61,451 bases of DNA, from the NCBI GenBank assembly GCA_937900485.1, contig CALCEL010000068.1:1-61451 (forward strand), given 5' to 3'. Position 1 is the first letter of the stretch; each line of letters begins with the position of its first letter. The position numbers were made by a program, and so were the translations under genes. Of this stretch, positions 50,763-60,344 are shown one piece after another. Under the pieces are notes generated by a model. The model saw nothing but the letters and a program-made list of their open reading frames with translations. It was not told where the DNA came from and made no database searches. This stretch comes from an uncultured Prevotellaceae bacterium. Its GTDB lineage: Bacteria; Bacteroidota; Bacteroidia; Bacteroidales; Bacteroidaceae.

Positions 50763-53700
50763 TTATTGTGGCTGTATACCAGCGCTGGCGCACTTAGCCG
50801 CAAAACTCTGATAAAGAGTGTTGAGCTCTTTGTCAATCTTGTCTGCTTTCTTAGCACAGAAATCGTATTTGCCGCCTTTCTTGCCGACGACATCATATGT
50901 CTTCTGAATGCTATATAAGATGCTCAGCTCGTGGTTACATTCACGATATACTGACTTGAAACGGCTCTCTGGCATTGACAGATACCAGATGGCGTACTCT
51001 ACGCTGCGTTTCTCCAGCTGATCCATTATCACGGACGCTTTGTCTGGTTTGTCACATGCCATGTATACACCGGCGATGTCGAGTGAGCCTGCGTTGGCGT
51101 TATGACCGACATTGTATGATGGTATCTCTTTCTCGCAGCGGTCCACGACCTTGAGTGCAGAGTCGAGCTTACCTTCCTGCATGAGGCTGTTAGCCAATGC
51201 GGCGAACCAACGTCTGTGCGTGAAGCACATACGCTCAGTGGTCTCATCGATGTAAAGACCTGGCTGGCTGAGATTGCCGTAGTGGAACTTGTTCATCATG
51301 TTGTCATACTGCTTCTCTGTGTCCACTTCGCTGTCCATGTACGGGCTGTTTTTATCGAACGTGTATGGAGTGAATCTCCATGCCAGACCCTCAAGGATGA
51401 AGTGTTTGTACAGGTTGCCGTAGTTACTTGCTCCCACCGTTGTAGACATATACATCGGACGAGAGAAGTTACTCTGTCCTAACATCTCAAGAAGCATCAT
51501 GAAACTCTTAGTGATTCGTGTCTGTCCGCTCAGGCTTATCACCATCTTGTCTGGTATGGAGTCGTTGAAGATTTTCATGCCGGAACGTCTCACTGCGTCT
51601 TTGTCCACATTTATATACAATGTGTCAGATGGAAGACATGCAGGCAGTTCATCGATAAGCTCATGAAACTCTTCCGGTATGTCCTCCTTGAGTACGAACT
51701 TCTTGATGGCGTTTGTCAACTCGAAAGGCTCCTTACCCCATATCTTGGCTGCGGAGACAGAGTCCTCCTTATAGATATTAGAGATAAAATCCTTTATCTG
51801 TACTGGTCCTGTGTTCAGGTCAACGGTTGGGTTGACGTCAATCATCTCATGCTTTCCTGAAGTGTACTGGAGACGGTTCCATGTTATTGGCAGTGGGCTT
51901 GACATTCCCTCACCCTCGAACGCTGGTCGTTTCATCTGGTCGATGTACCAGTCTGTCTGCAGGTAAGAGAGGTTGCAGACACGTACATCGGTACGGTTGC
52001 CCTCTGTGTCCTCGTTGTACCACAATGGGAAGGTATCGTTGTCACCATTGGTGAATATCACACCGTCATGCGGTATTGTCTCCAGATAGTTCAGACCGAA
52101 GTCACGGCATACGTAACGTCCTGAACGGTCGTGGTCATCCCAAGTCTGAGTGACCATCTGTACTGGGACGGCTATGGCTGGTATGAGTGACAGCAGAGAG
52201 GCTGCGACGGATGCCGAGCGTTTGCCGGTCTTCTCACCAAGGAGATTCTCCAGCCATGTGTAGATGGCTGTGATTCCGAGTCCGCACCACATAGAGAAAG
52301 CATAGAACGATCCTGCGTAGGCGTAATCACGCTCGCGTGGCTGAGATGGTGTCTGGTTAAGATACAGCACGATGGCTATACCTGTCATGAAGAACAGGAA
52401 GAACACCACCCAGAACTGCTGTATCCCTTTCTGTCCGCGTCCGAAGGCCTGCCAGAAGAATCCTATCAGACCGAGTATCAGTGGCAGACAGAAGAACACG
52501 TTATGTCCCTTATTCTCTTTCAGCTCAGACGGTAACAGACTCTGGTCGCCAAGCATCATGTTGTCGATGAATGAGATACCTGTAATCCAGTTACCATGCT
52601 CAAGCTCTCCCAGTCCCTGTTTGTCGTTTTGTCTTCCTGCGAAATTCCACATGAAGTAACGCCAGTACATGAAGTTGAGCTGGTATGAGAAGAAGAAACG
52701 TATGTTGTCCAACTGTGTCGGCACTGTAATCTTTCTGTTACCTACAGAAGGTATAGTGTAATCCACCGTCCTTCCGGTGACGCCACCCAGCCACTGCTCA
52801 TAGTTGGCTTTGTGGTCCTCATCGTATATACGCGGGAAAATCATACACTGGTTCATAGGGTAGATGAGCTCGATCTTCTCTCTGATTTTCACGTACTCAT
52901 CCTTCTCGTTCTCTGACTCCTTGTCCTTACGCTGGTATACCGGTGCGCCCTTGCTTGTGTTGTATACAAGGTCACCGTTGCTGTTGATGATTACCTCAGG
53001 CTGTGACGCATAAGTCTGTCCCCAGAACAGAGGGCGGTTTCCATACTGCTCACGTCCGAGGTACTCGCCCAGTGTGAACACATCCTCCGGAGAGTTCTGG
53101 TCCATTGGCGGGTTAGCGGTAGAGCGTATCACGATGATGGCGTATGACGAATAGCCGATGGTCATGAGAGTCATACAGAGGATACAAGTGTTCAGTATTC
53201 TCGCTGACACCTTTTTCCTATAGAAGATAAGGTATGCTAAGGCACCGAGTATCACTAGTCCCACTATGACGCATGACACACCGTGTCCGTAGAAAGGAAT
53301 ACCGAGAAGAGCTGTACATGCCAGGAATGCTATGTTCATCTGCTTGCGGCTCTTTGCCTGAGTGGTCACATAGAGAGCCCATGCCAGGCAAGAGACAAGA
53401 AGTATAAGGTACAGGTACAGGCCTGTGTTGAATGGCATGCCGAGAGTGTTGACAAACAGCAGCTCAAACCATCCTCCTATCTTCACGATACCAGGCACCA
53501 CTCCGTAGAGCACTGCCGCCACGATCACGCCTGACAGTCCGAGCACTGCGAGAGAGCCTTTTCCTGTTGGGTTCTTAGCCATCTTGTAGTAGTACACGAG
53601 TACTATTGCCGGGATACAGAGGAGGTTCAGCAGGTGCACTCCGATGCTCAGTCCTACGAGGTAGGCTATGAAGACGATCCAGCGGTCAGCCGTCGGGTCG

Positions 53701-54206
53701 TCAGCGTTGTCCTCCCACTTGAGGATAAGCCAGAACACGAGAGCGGTGAAGAAACTTGAGAACGCGTACACCTCACCCTCCACGGCGGAGAACCAGAACG
53801 TGTCGCTCCATGTGTAGATTAGAGAGCCGGCGATGCCTGAAGCCATGATAGCGATGAGCTTGCCTGTTGACATGTCTTCGTCATTGTCGCATATCAGCTT
53901 CTTGGCGAGATGTGTTACACTCCAGAAAAGAAATAGGATACAACCTGCCGAGAGTAAAGCTGACATGGTGTTCACCATCTTAGCTATCTGGCTTGGATCA
54001 CTGGCAAACTGACTGAAAAGATTGCCAACGAGCATGAAAAACGGTGCGCCAGGCGGATGTCCCACCTCCATCTTGGCGGCGGTGGATATGAACTCCGGAC
54101 AATCCCAGAAGCTGGCCGTAGGCTCAATTGTTGAGCAATACGTGAATGCCGCAACCGCAAAAATGATCCAACCTAAAAGGTTGTTCACAATTTTGTAAGT
54201 CTTCAT
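50763..54206 (-). CDS. DUF2723 (GT117-like) large membrane protein
   Basis: 1147 residues. The start is the family signature: AFTYCSTIEPTASFWDCPEF, then AKMEVGHPPGAPFFMLVGNL, which is the loop with acidic and His residues conserved in protein O-mannosyltransferase-like GT-C enzymes. About 12-14 membrane segments in the first 700 residues are followed by a soluble C-terminal part with TPR-like helices (LANSLMQEGKLDSALKVVDR). In Bacteroidetes this family is thought to glycosylate secreted proteins or lipids in the periplasm. It lies alone between rnr and the deacetylase. Confidence 0.9.
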   Translation of the reverse strand: MKTYKIVNNLLGWIIFAVAAFTYCSTIEPTASFWDCPEFISTAAKMEVGHPPGAPFFMLVGNLFSQFASDPSQIAKMVNTMSALLSAGCILFLFWSVTHLAKKLICDNDEDMSTGKLIAIMASGIAGSLIYTWSDTFWFSAVEGEVYAFSSFFTALVFWLILKWEDNADDPTADRWIVFIAYLVGLSIGVHLLNLLCIPAIVLVYYYKMAKNPTGKGSLAVLGLSGVIVAAVLYGVVPGIVKIGGWFELLFVNTLGMPFNTGLYLYLILLVSCLAWALYVTTQAKSRKQMNIAFLACTALLGIPFYGHGVSCVIVGLVILGALAYLIFYRKKVSARILNTCILCMTLMTIGYSSYAIIVIRSTANPPMDQNSPEDVFTLGEYLGREQYGNRPLFWGQTYASQPEVIINSNGDLVYNTSKGAPVYQRKDKESENEKDEYVKIREKIELIYPMNQCMIFPRIYDEDHKANYEQWLGGVTGRTVDYTIPSVGNRKITVPTQLDNIRFFFSYQLNFMYWRYFMWNFAGRQNDKQGLGELEHGNWITGISFIDNMMLGDQSLLPSELKENKGHNVFFCLPLILGLIGFFWQAFGRGQKGIQQFWVVFFLFFMTGIAIVLYLNQTPSQPRERDYAYAGSFYAFSMWCGLGITAIYTWLENLLGEKTGKRSASVAASLLSLIPAIAVPVQMVTQTWDDHDRSGRYVCRDFGLNYLETIPHDGVIFTNGDNDTFPLWYNEDTEGNRTDVRVCNLSYLQTDWYIDQMKRPAFEGEGMSSPLPITWNRLQYTSGKHEMIDVNPTVDLNTGPVQIKDFISNIYKEDSVSAAKIWGKEPFELTNAIKKFVLKEDIPEEFHELIDELPACLPSDTLYINVDKDAVRRSGMKIFNDSIPDKMVISLSGQTRITKSFMMLLEMLGQSNFSRPMYMSTTVGASNYGNLYKHFILEGLAWRFTPYTFDKNSPYMDSEVDTEKQYDNMMNKFHYGNLSQPGLYIDETTERMCFTHRRWFAALANSLMQEGKLDSALKVVDRCEKEIPSYNVGHNANAGSLDIAGVYMACDKPDKASVIMDQLEKRSVEYAIWYLSMPESRFKSVYRECNHELSILYSIQKTYDVVGKKGGKYDFCAKKADKIDKELNTLYQSFAAKCASAGIQPQ

Positions 54207-54351
54207 TAGGTTTGATGATTATTTTAATTGTTTAATTAATAGTTACATGGTTAAAAGACCAGAATGAAGGGTCTTTCTTCATCCAGTCTGTTGTTCATAC
54301 TGCTATTATGCTGTGCGCCGGACGTCAGCCGATGGCGTGTCCGATGCGCTA

Positions 54352-54395
54352 ATTTGCGTTTTGTAAAGCCTTTCAGACACTTACAAAACGCAAAT
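54352..54395 (-). repeat. 15-bp perfect inverted repeat between rnr and the DUF2723 gene
   Basis: Arms 54352-54366 and 54381-54395 are exact complements with a 14-base loop. It follows the rnr stop by 12 bases, and on the minus strand TATATTTG, a -7-like word, covers its outer edge (54391-54398). It may be an rnr terminator without T-run or an operator of the DUF2723 promoter. Confidence 0.65.
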
Positions 54396-54407
54396 ATACG
54401 ATTTATT

Positions 54408-56759
54408 TCACTTCTTTTTATTTGATTTAGCCTTTTTTCCTTTTCTTTTACTCTTTTTGTCCTTGGTGCTCTTGAATGTGTTCTTGAATGAGTATGTGTC
54501 CTTTGCATCTGGTGACAGTTTCTCCACAAGCTCGTAATCCAGTTGTTTACGGTAAAGGTTAGCAGCCGCCACCTTGATACGTAACGCGTCGCCGAGGGTG
54601 AAGGTGTGTCGTGTCTGTCGTCCGACAAGCCTGAAGTTACGGTCGTCGTAGTCGAATGCCTCGTTGCCGAGGAAACGTACTGCAATGAATCCCTCACACT
54701 TATACTCGTCCACCTCAGCGTATATACCATATTCGGTCACTCCGCTAATCTTGGCGTTGAACTCCTGTCCCAGTTTGTCGGACATGAACTCCACTTGTTT
54801 ATATTTGATGCTGGAGCGTTCGGCTGCCGCGGCCAGCTGTTCCATGCTGCTGCTGTGTTCACATAGAGTCTCGTACTTCTTCTGGCTGGCACTCTCCCCG
54901 CCGTTCTCATATCGTGTGAGCAGCCTGTGCACCATGGTGTCAGGGTAGCGTCTGATAGGTGACGTGAAGTGAGTGTAATAGTCGAACGCCAGTCCGTAAT
55001 GTCCTATGTTGTGAGTGGAGTAGCGCGCCTTCTGCATAGCTCTCATGCTGACGTTCTCTACGAGGTCCTCAGCCTTGTCGCCTTTCATCTCCGCGAGAAA
55101 TTTGTTGAGGCTTTTTGCTATCTCCTCCCTGCTGCCCTGAGTGCGTAGGGTGTGACCCAGTCTTGCCGCCAGTGAAGCGAGGTTGTCCAGTTTGTTAGGG
55201 TCTGGCAGGTCGTGTATACGGTATGGCAACACCTTAGCTGTTCCTCCCTTTTTCACTTTGCCCACGCTTTCCGCCACTATTCTGTTTGCCAGGAGCATGA
55301 ATTCCTCGACCAGCTTATTTGCGTCTTTCGACCTCTTGAAGTACACGTCAGTAGGCTTGCCCTTCTCGTCAATTTCAAACCGTACTTCCTCACGGTCGAA
55401 GTTGATGGCTCCCTTCTTGAATCTCGCCTCTCTGAGTTTCTTCGCCAGCCTGTTCAGTGTGATCAGCTCCTCGGCATAAGTCTCCGCCTCAGGCTGTACA
55501 GTGTCGGCGGACACCTCCTGTGCCGGCACTGGTTCCGTCGGCTTCTCTTTTCCCGCCACTATCAGCTCACACTCCGTAGCCTCGTTATGTTTCTCGAGCA
55601 GCGCCTGCACCTCCTCGTATGTGAATCGTCTGTCACTCTTGATGACAGTGTGTTTTATTCTGTAGTTGAGAACCTCGGCGTTGTCGTTCAGCTCGAACAC
55701 CGCTGAGTATGTGAGCTTCTCCTCGTTCGGGCGGAGAGAGCATATGAAGTTGCACAGACGTTCCGGCAGCATCGGTATGGTCCTGTCGACGAGGTAGATG
55801 GACGTGGCTCTCTTCTGTGCCTCCTGGTCTATCACTGACCCTTCCTGCACGTAGTGGCTGACATCGGCGATGTGAACGCCGACCTCCCATACGCCGTCTC
55901 TCAGCTTCTTGATGGATATGGCGTCGTCGAAGTCCTTGGCGTCGCGAGGGTCGATGGTGAATGTGAGAGTGTCACGGAAGTCTTCGCGTTTGGATATCTC
56001 CTCGTTGGTAATCTCCGGAGATATCTTGTCGGCAGCTGCCTCCACCTCAGTGGGGTAGGAGTATGGCAGTCCGTACTCAGCGAGAATGGCGTGCATCTCA
56101 GTGTTGTTCTCTCCTGTCTTTCCGAGAATGTCAACCACCTCACCCTGCGGGTTACGTACGTTCATCGGCCAGTCAGTGACGCGTACTGTGACTTTGTCAT
56201 TGTTCTTGGCTTTTTTCCGTTTGTCGGCAGGTATGGAGATGTCATGAAGCAAGCTTGTGTTAGGTGTGAGCAGATAAGCCTTGTCATCTTGCACCTGTAA
56301 GGTGCCGACCCATAGCTTGTCGCTTCTCTTCACAATCCTTATAATGTTGCCTCTCAGCTTGTTACTTCCCTTTTTCTTGGCGAAGAGTGACACCTCGACC
56401 CTGTCTCCCGGAAGAGCGTGCAACGTGTCCTCGTCGTATATGGCAATACCTTGTCCGTCGTCGGTGTCAACGAAATTTCTTCCTCCCGCGGTACGGTTGA
56501 ATGTGCCCTCCATGACGTTATCCGTTGAGTTGTATGAGAACTCACCGTCTATGTTTTTTGTGATGTAGCCACTTTCCAGCATCTCATTGAGAATGTCAAC
56601 GCACAGCATCTTCAGCGGATGACTTGTCAGCTTCAGCAAGCTGAAGAACTTTTTGAGAGTGTATGTCTCGTTCTGATTGTTTGACAGGAACGCGGTCATT
56701 ATACCTCTCAGCTCTTTCTTGTCAATTTTAGACTTTGTAGTCCCTTTTTTCTTTCCCAT
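54408..56759 (-). CDS. rnr: Ribonuclease R
   Basis: 783 residues from the ATG at 56759 (MGKKKGTTKSKI); the longer upstream frame crosses the divergent promoter region. It degrades structured RNA 3' to 5'. Domains: N-terminal helix-turn-helix (about 15-75), cold-shock/OB domains with DTDDGQGIAIYDEDTLHALP, the RNB catalytic domain with TIDPRDAKDFDDAIS (metal Asp residues) and MLPERLCNFICSLRPNE, HFTSPIRRYPDTMVHR, and a C-terminal S1 domain (ISGVTEYGIYAEV) plus a basic tail. A glutamate-rich insert near residue 435-455 is unusual. Divergent from the epimerase gene. Confidence 0.95.
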   Translation of the reverse strand: MGKKKGTTKSKIDKKELRGIMTAFLSNNQNETYTLKKFFSLLKLTSHPLKMLCVDILNEMLESGYITKNIDGEFSYNSTDNVMEGTFNRTAGGRNFVDTDDGQGIAIYDEDTLHALPGDRVEVSLFAKKKGSNKLRGNIIRIVKRSDKLWVGTLQVQDDKAYLLTPNTSLLHDISIPADKRKKAKNNDKVTVRVTDWPMNVRNPQGEVVDILGKTGENNTEMHAILAEYGLPYSYPTEVEAAADKISPEITNEEISKREDFRDTLTFTIDPRDAKDFDDAISIKKLRDGVWEVGVHIADVSHYVQEGSVIDQEAQKRATSIYLVDRTIPMLPERLCNFICSLRPNEEKLTYSAVFELNDNAEVLNYRIKHTVIKSDRRFTYEEVQALLEKHNEATECELIVAGKEKPTEPVPAQEVSADTVQPEAETYAEELITLNRLAKKLREARFKKGAINFDREEVRFEIDEKGKPTDVYFKRSKDANKLVEEFMLLANRIVAESVGKVKKGGTAKVLPYRIHDLPDPNKLDNLASLAARLGHTLRTQGSREEIAKSLNKFLAEMKGDKAEDLVENVSMRAMQKARYSTHNIGHYGLAFDYYTHFTSPIRRYPDTMVHRLLTRYENGGESASQKKYETLCEHSSSMEQLAAAAERSSIKYKQVEFMSDKLGQEFNAKISGVTEYGIYAEVDEYKCEGFIAVRFLGNEAFDYDDRNFRLVGRQTRHTFTLGDALRIKVAAANLYRKQLDYELVEKLSPDAKDTYSFKNTFKSTKDKKSKRKGKKAKSNKKK

Positions 56760-56882
56760 AGATGATATCTCTTTGTAAATTCCAATAAATGTAACACATT
56801 TCGTTGACACCTGCCACTTACTTTCTGTTAAATAGTCATAAAATCGGGATTTTGTCGTATCTTCGCAAAAAAAATAAGAATT

Positions 56883-57968
56883 ATGAATATACTGATTACC
56901 GGGGCCAGCGGATTCATCGGCAGTTTTCTCTGTGAGGAGGCTCTCAACCGCAGTATGGATGTATGTGCGGGTATGCGTGCCCACTCCAGCAGAAAGTATC
57001 TCATGGACAGCCGACTCCGTTTCGTGGTCCTGGACTTGTCCGACAAGGACCGTCTGCTGACTCAGTTGTCAGACTATAAGTCGTCAAACGGGAAATGGGA
57101 TGTCATCGTACATGCCGGTGGCGCCACCAAGTGTCTCAACAGTGATGACTTTTACAAACATAACTATCAATGTACCCGTAACTTCGTCGAGTCTCTCAAG
57201 CAGCTTGACATGTTGCCTGAGCAGTTCATATACATTAGCAGCCTGAGTGTGCTCGGTCCATGTCGTGACGACATGGTAACAAAGCATTCCATCAAGGTTG
57301 ACGACGCCGTTAAGGCTGACCAGTCTTTTGTTGACACATATACGGTCAAGGACTCTGTCTATGAGCCGATAATGTCGGATGACGTACCGGTGCCTAACAC
57401 AGCGTATGGAAAGAGTAAGGTAATGAGCGAGAGATACTTGGCGGAGAGTGGCATCAACTATACGGTGTTCCGTCCGACGGGTGTGTATGGTCCGAGGGAG
57501 AAGGATTACTTCCTCATGGCTCAGAGCATCAAGGGACACTTCGACTCCGCCGTGGGCTTTCAGCCGCAGGAGATTACCTTCGTCTATGTGCGTGACCTCG
57601 TCAACGCAATACTGGCTGCCGTGGGCAAGGATGTCTGTGGCAAGGTGTATAGCGTGAGTGACGGCTTCGTGTACAACAGCAGGGCTTTCAGTGACTTGAT
57701 TCAGCGTGAGCTGGGTGTCAAGCGCGTCATACATGTCACGTTTCCGGTCTGGTTCCTCGGACTGGTGTGCTACGTGTCCGGCTTCTTCTCACGTCTCACA
57801 GGTAAGATGAACGCTTTGAACATGGACAAGTTCAATATACTCAAACAGCGCAACTGGCAGTGTGACATAACACCGATGATAAAGGAGCTTGGCTATGTCC
57901 CTGAGTGGAATCTCGAGAGAGGTGTCAAAGAGACCATCGAGTGGTACAAGAAAGAGAAATGGTTATAA
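56883..57968 (+). CDS. NAD(P)-dependent epimerase/dehydratase-like SDR
   Basis: 361 residues, extended SDR. Cofactor loop NILITGASGFIG (G7, G10, G13), VVLDLSD, and the catalytic YGKSK (Y175, K179) with SS at 119-120 supplying the serine. The end has a hydrophobic segment (FPVWFLGLVCYVSGFFSRL), which suggests membrane association. Such SDRs act on nucleotide sugars, but hydrophobic-tail members also reduce 3-keto groups of lipids (CerR in sphingolipid synthesis). The next gene is a PAP2 membrane protein, which favours a lipid role. Assignment uncertain. Confidence 0.8.
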   Translation: MNILITGASGFIGSFLCEEALNRSMDVCAGMRAHSSRKYLMDSRLRFVVLDLSDKDRLLTQLSDYKSSNGKWDVIVHAGGATKCLNSDDFYKHNYQCTRNFVESLKQLDMLPEQFIYISSLSVLGPCRDDMVTKHSIKVDDAVKADQSFVDTYTVKDSVYEPIMSDDVPVPNTAYGKSKVMSERYLAESGINYTVFRPTGVYGPREKDYFLMAQSIKGHFDSAVGFQPQEITFVYVRDLVNAILAAVGKDVCGKVYSVSDGFVYNSRAFSDLIQRELGVKRVIHVTFPVWFLGLVCYVSGFFSRLTGKMNALNMDKFNILKQRNWQCDITPMIKELGYVPEWNLERGVKETIEWYKKEKWL

Positions 57969-58006
57969 AGAGTTATGCGTAGTAGAGTTACTTCAACGAG
58001 AAAGAA

Positions 58007-58981
58007 ATGATTGATGATTATTTTAAGAGAAACCATGAGCCGGGGTTGTGGAGTATAGAGATACTGACAATACTGTATATGTTGTACACCACGGTGCTAC
58101 TGATTTTCTATTGGGATGACATGAACAACCGTTCAGAAATGGTTATCACACGTCTGACTGTGGCGGCTGTCATCATGGCGATGAAGATGATATACGACAG
58201 ATTCCCGATGAGGGTGTTGCGTCTGCTTCGTGTGGCGCTGATGATGTTGTTCCTTATCTCATGGTATCCTGAGACGTATGACTTTTGTTGCCACTTGCCA
58301 TACAAGGATCATATCTTCGCCATGATAGACCATAAGATGTTCGGATATCAGCCGGCGCTGGAGTTCAGCAAGGCTGTGTCGTCTGACTTCTGGTGTGAGG
58401 CGTTCTGCATGGGATATTACCTGTATTACTACATGATGGCGTACACGATAATGTACTACCTCGTGAAGATATACGACAAGGCAGACAAAGCCGGATTCAT
58501 CTTCATGGGCTCCTTCTTTGTCTATTACATTATCTACGAGTGGCTACCGGTGGCTGGACCGCAATATTATTTCAAGGCAGTGGGAGAGCAATGCGCCCAG
58601 ACTGGTGTCTTTCCCGACGTGGCAGACTACTTCAGGTACAACACTGAGTGTCTCTCGCTCGACATACGAGGCCTGTTCTCTAACCTCGTGGTGGGAGCTC
58701 AGGAGATTGGTGAGCGTCCGACGGCGGCATTCCCGAGCAGTCATGTCGGCATGAGCACCGTCACGATGATACTGCTCTACAGGACTGGCGACAGACTGTC
58801 CTTTTATTGCGTATTACCTGTTTACCTGCTTCTGTGTTGCGGAACGGTTTATATCAAGGCTCACTATTGCATTGACTCCATAGCGGGATTTTTCTCCGCG
58901 ATAATTGTCTACGTGTTGTTATATGTTCTTTATGACAGACTGATGCGCACACGCTATGCCGCACTGGTGGGTAAGAGGTAA
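58007..58981 (+). CDS. PAP2-superfamily membrane protein (inositol phosphotransferase-like)
   Basis: 324 residues, about seven or eight membrane segments. PAP2 motifs are visible: PSSHVGMS (243-250) and HYCIDSIAG (286-294), giving catalytic His and Asp, with a front block DHKMFGYQPALEF (108-120) shared with Aur1-like lipid phosphotransferases. It may transfer a phospho-alcohol head group to a ceramide or diacylglycerol, or just dephosphorylate a lipid phosphate. It follows the SDR gene by 38 bases and precedes the MATE gene by 34, so the three are probably one operon. Confidence 0.8.
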   Translation: MIDDYFKRNHEPGLWSIEILTILYMLYTTVLLIFYWDDMNNRSEMVITRLTVAAVIMAMKMIYDRFPMRVLRLLRVALMMLFLISWYPETYDFCCHLPYKDHIFAMIDHKMFGYQPALEFSKAVSSDFWCEAFCMGYYLYYYMMAYTIMYYLVKIYDKADKAGFIFMGSFFVYYIIYEWLPVAGPQYYFKAVGEQCAQTGVFPDVADYFRYNTECLSLDIRGLFSNLVVGAQEIGERPTAAFPSSHVGMSTVTMILLYRTGDRLSFYCVLPVYLLLCCGTVYIKAHYCIDSIAGFFSAIIVYVLLYVLYDRLMRTRYAALVGKR

Positions 58982-59015
58982 CAGGGGCGCTTGTCGTCAG
59001 TGACTTTTTTGCGAG

Positions 59016-60344
59016 ATGAATATTCGTGACAGACAGATACTAAACATCACTATTCCGAGCATCGTGTCGAACATCACTGTTCCGCTGCTTGGACTTGTCG
59101 ACGTGGGCATCACTGGTCATCTCGGCTCTGAGGTTTACGTGGGAGCCATAGCGGTGGGAGGTATGCTCTTCAATATCATCTATTGGCTCTTCGCTTTCCT
59201 GCGTATGGGAACGAGCGGCATGACAGCTCAGGCGTTCGGAAGACGAGACTTGGCGGAGGTGACGTATGTGCTGATGCGCTCAATAGGCGTGTCACTGCTC
59301 GCCTCAGTCATCATCGTGTCGCTACAGTGGCCTATACGTGAGTGCGCCTTCTTCTTCATCTCCTCATCACCGTCCGTCACCACGCTGGCGACAAGGTATT
59401 TCTCCGTGTGTGTCTATGGCGCTCCTGCCGCTCTCGCCTTGTTTGCCATGACTGGTTGGTATATTGGCATGCAGAACTCCAGGATTCCGATGTTGGTGGC
59501 CATCGTGCAAAACGTGTGTAACATCGTTGTCAGCCTCTTCCTCGTCGTCGTCCTCCACATGAAGATTGAGGGTGTGGCTGCGGGTACTGTCATTGCTCAG
59601 TATGTTGGACTCGCCGTCGCTGTCATTTCGTTCCGCATATATTACATGAGAAGGCTGAGGATGTATCTCTCCGTCAGTCTGCTGTCGTGTCTCTCCCCGA
59701 AGTGTGTGCCGGTGTGGAACAGAAAGTCGCTGATGGGTTACCTCAACGTCAACAGGGATATATTCCTGCGTACGCTGTGCCTGGTGGTGGTGCATCTGTT
59801 TTTTGTCTCCGCAGGTGCCGGACGAGGCGATACGGTTCTGGCTGTCAACACATTGCTGCTGCAGTTCTTCACTTTATACTCTTATATCATGGACGGCTTC
59901 GCTTTTGCCGGTGAGGCTATAGCGGGTAAGTCTATAGGCTCGCGTAACAGAGTGGCTTACGATGATGTGGTGTGGCGTCTGTTCCGATGGGGATGTGTCA
60001 TGCTCGTGCTCTTCACCATAGCTTATGCCGTGTCGGAGAGATTCATTGTGGCTCTGCTGACAAACGAGTGTGACGTGATAGACATGTCGGAGCATTACCG
60101 TGTGTGGGTCTTGCTCATACCGTTGTGCGGCATGGCGGCTTTCATCTGGGATGGCATATATATAGGAGCCACTGCCACGCGTCAGATGCTGATATCCATG
60201 ATGACCGGCGTCTGTGTGTTTCTCATCGTATATTACTCCCTTTCGTCTTTTTGTGGTAACCATGCCTTATGGGCGGCTTTCGACGCTTATCTGCTGACGA
60301 GAGGCATCGTTCAGACCATACTGCGTGAGTCGTTATGGCGATGA
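59016..60344 (+). CDS. MATE-family efflux transporter
   Basis: 442 residues with 12 hydrophobic segments in two halves. The N-terminal SIVSNITVPLLGLVDVGITG, then FAFLRMGTSGMTAQAFGRRD, is typical for MATE antiporters of the DinF-like branch; the second half repeats the pattern with YIMDGFAFAGEAIAGKSIGS. It exports a cationic compound or lipid-like molecule using a proton or sodium gradient. Substrate unknown. It is the last gene of the operon with the SDR and PAP2 genes. Confidence 0.9.
   Translation: MNIRDRQILNITIPSIVSNITVPLLGLVDVGITGHLGSEVYVGAIAVGGMLFNIIYWLFAFLRMGTSGMTAQAFGRRDLAEVTYVLMRSIGVSLLASVIIVSLQWPIRECAFFFISSSPSVTTLATRYFSVCVYGAPAALALFAMTGWYIGMQNSRIPMLVAIVQNVCNIVVSLFLVVVLHMKIEGVAAGTVIAQYVGLAVAVISFRIYYMRRLRMYLSVSLLSCLSPKCVPVWNRKSLMGYLNVNRDIFLRTLCLVVVHLFFVSAGAGRGDTVLAVNTLLLQFFTLYSYIMDGFAFAGEAIAGKSIGSRNRVAYDDVVWRLFRWGCVMLVLFTIAYAVSERFIVALLTNECDVIDMSEHYRVWVLLIPLCGMAAFIWDGIYIGATATRQMLISMMTGVCVFLIVYYSLSSFCGNHALWAAFDAYLLTRGIVQTILRESLWR

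Noticed and set aside
54251..54730. 159-codon minus-strand ORF overlapping the rnr 3' end
   Set aside because: Out of frame with rnr S1 domain codons; Ser/Thr/Arg-rich composition typical of a shadow frame.
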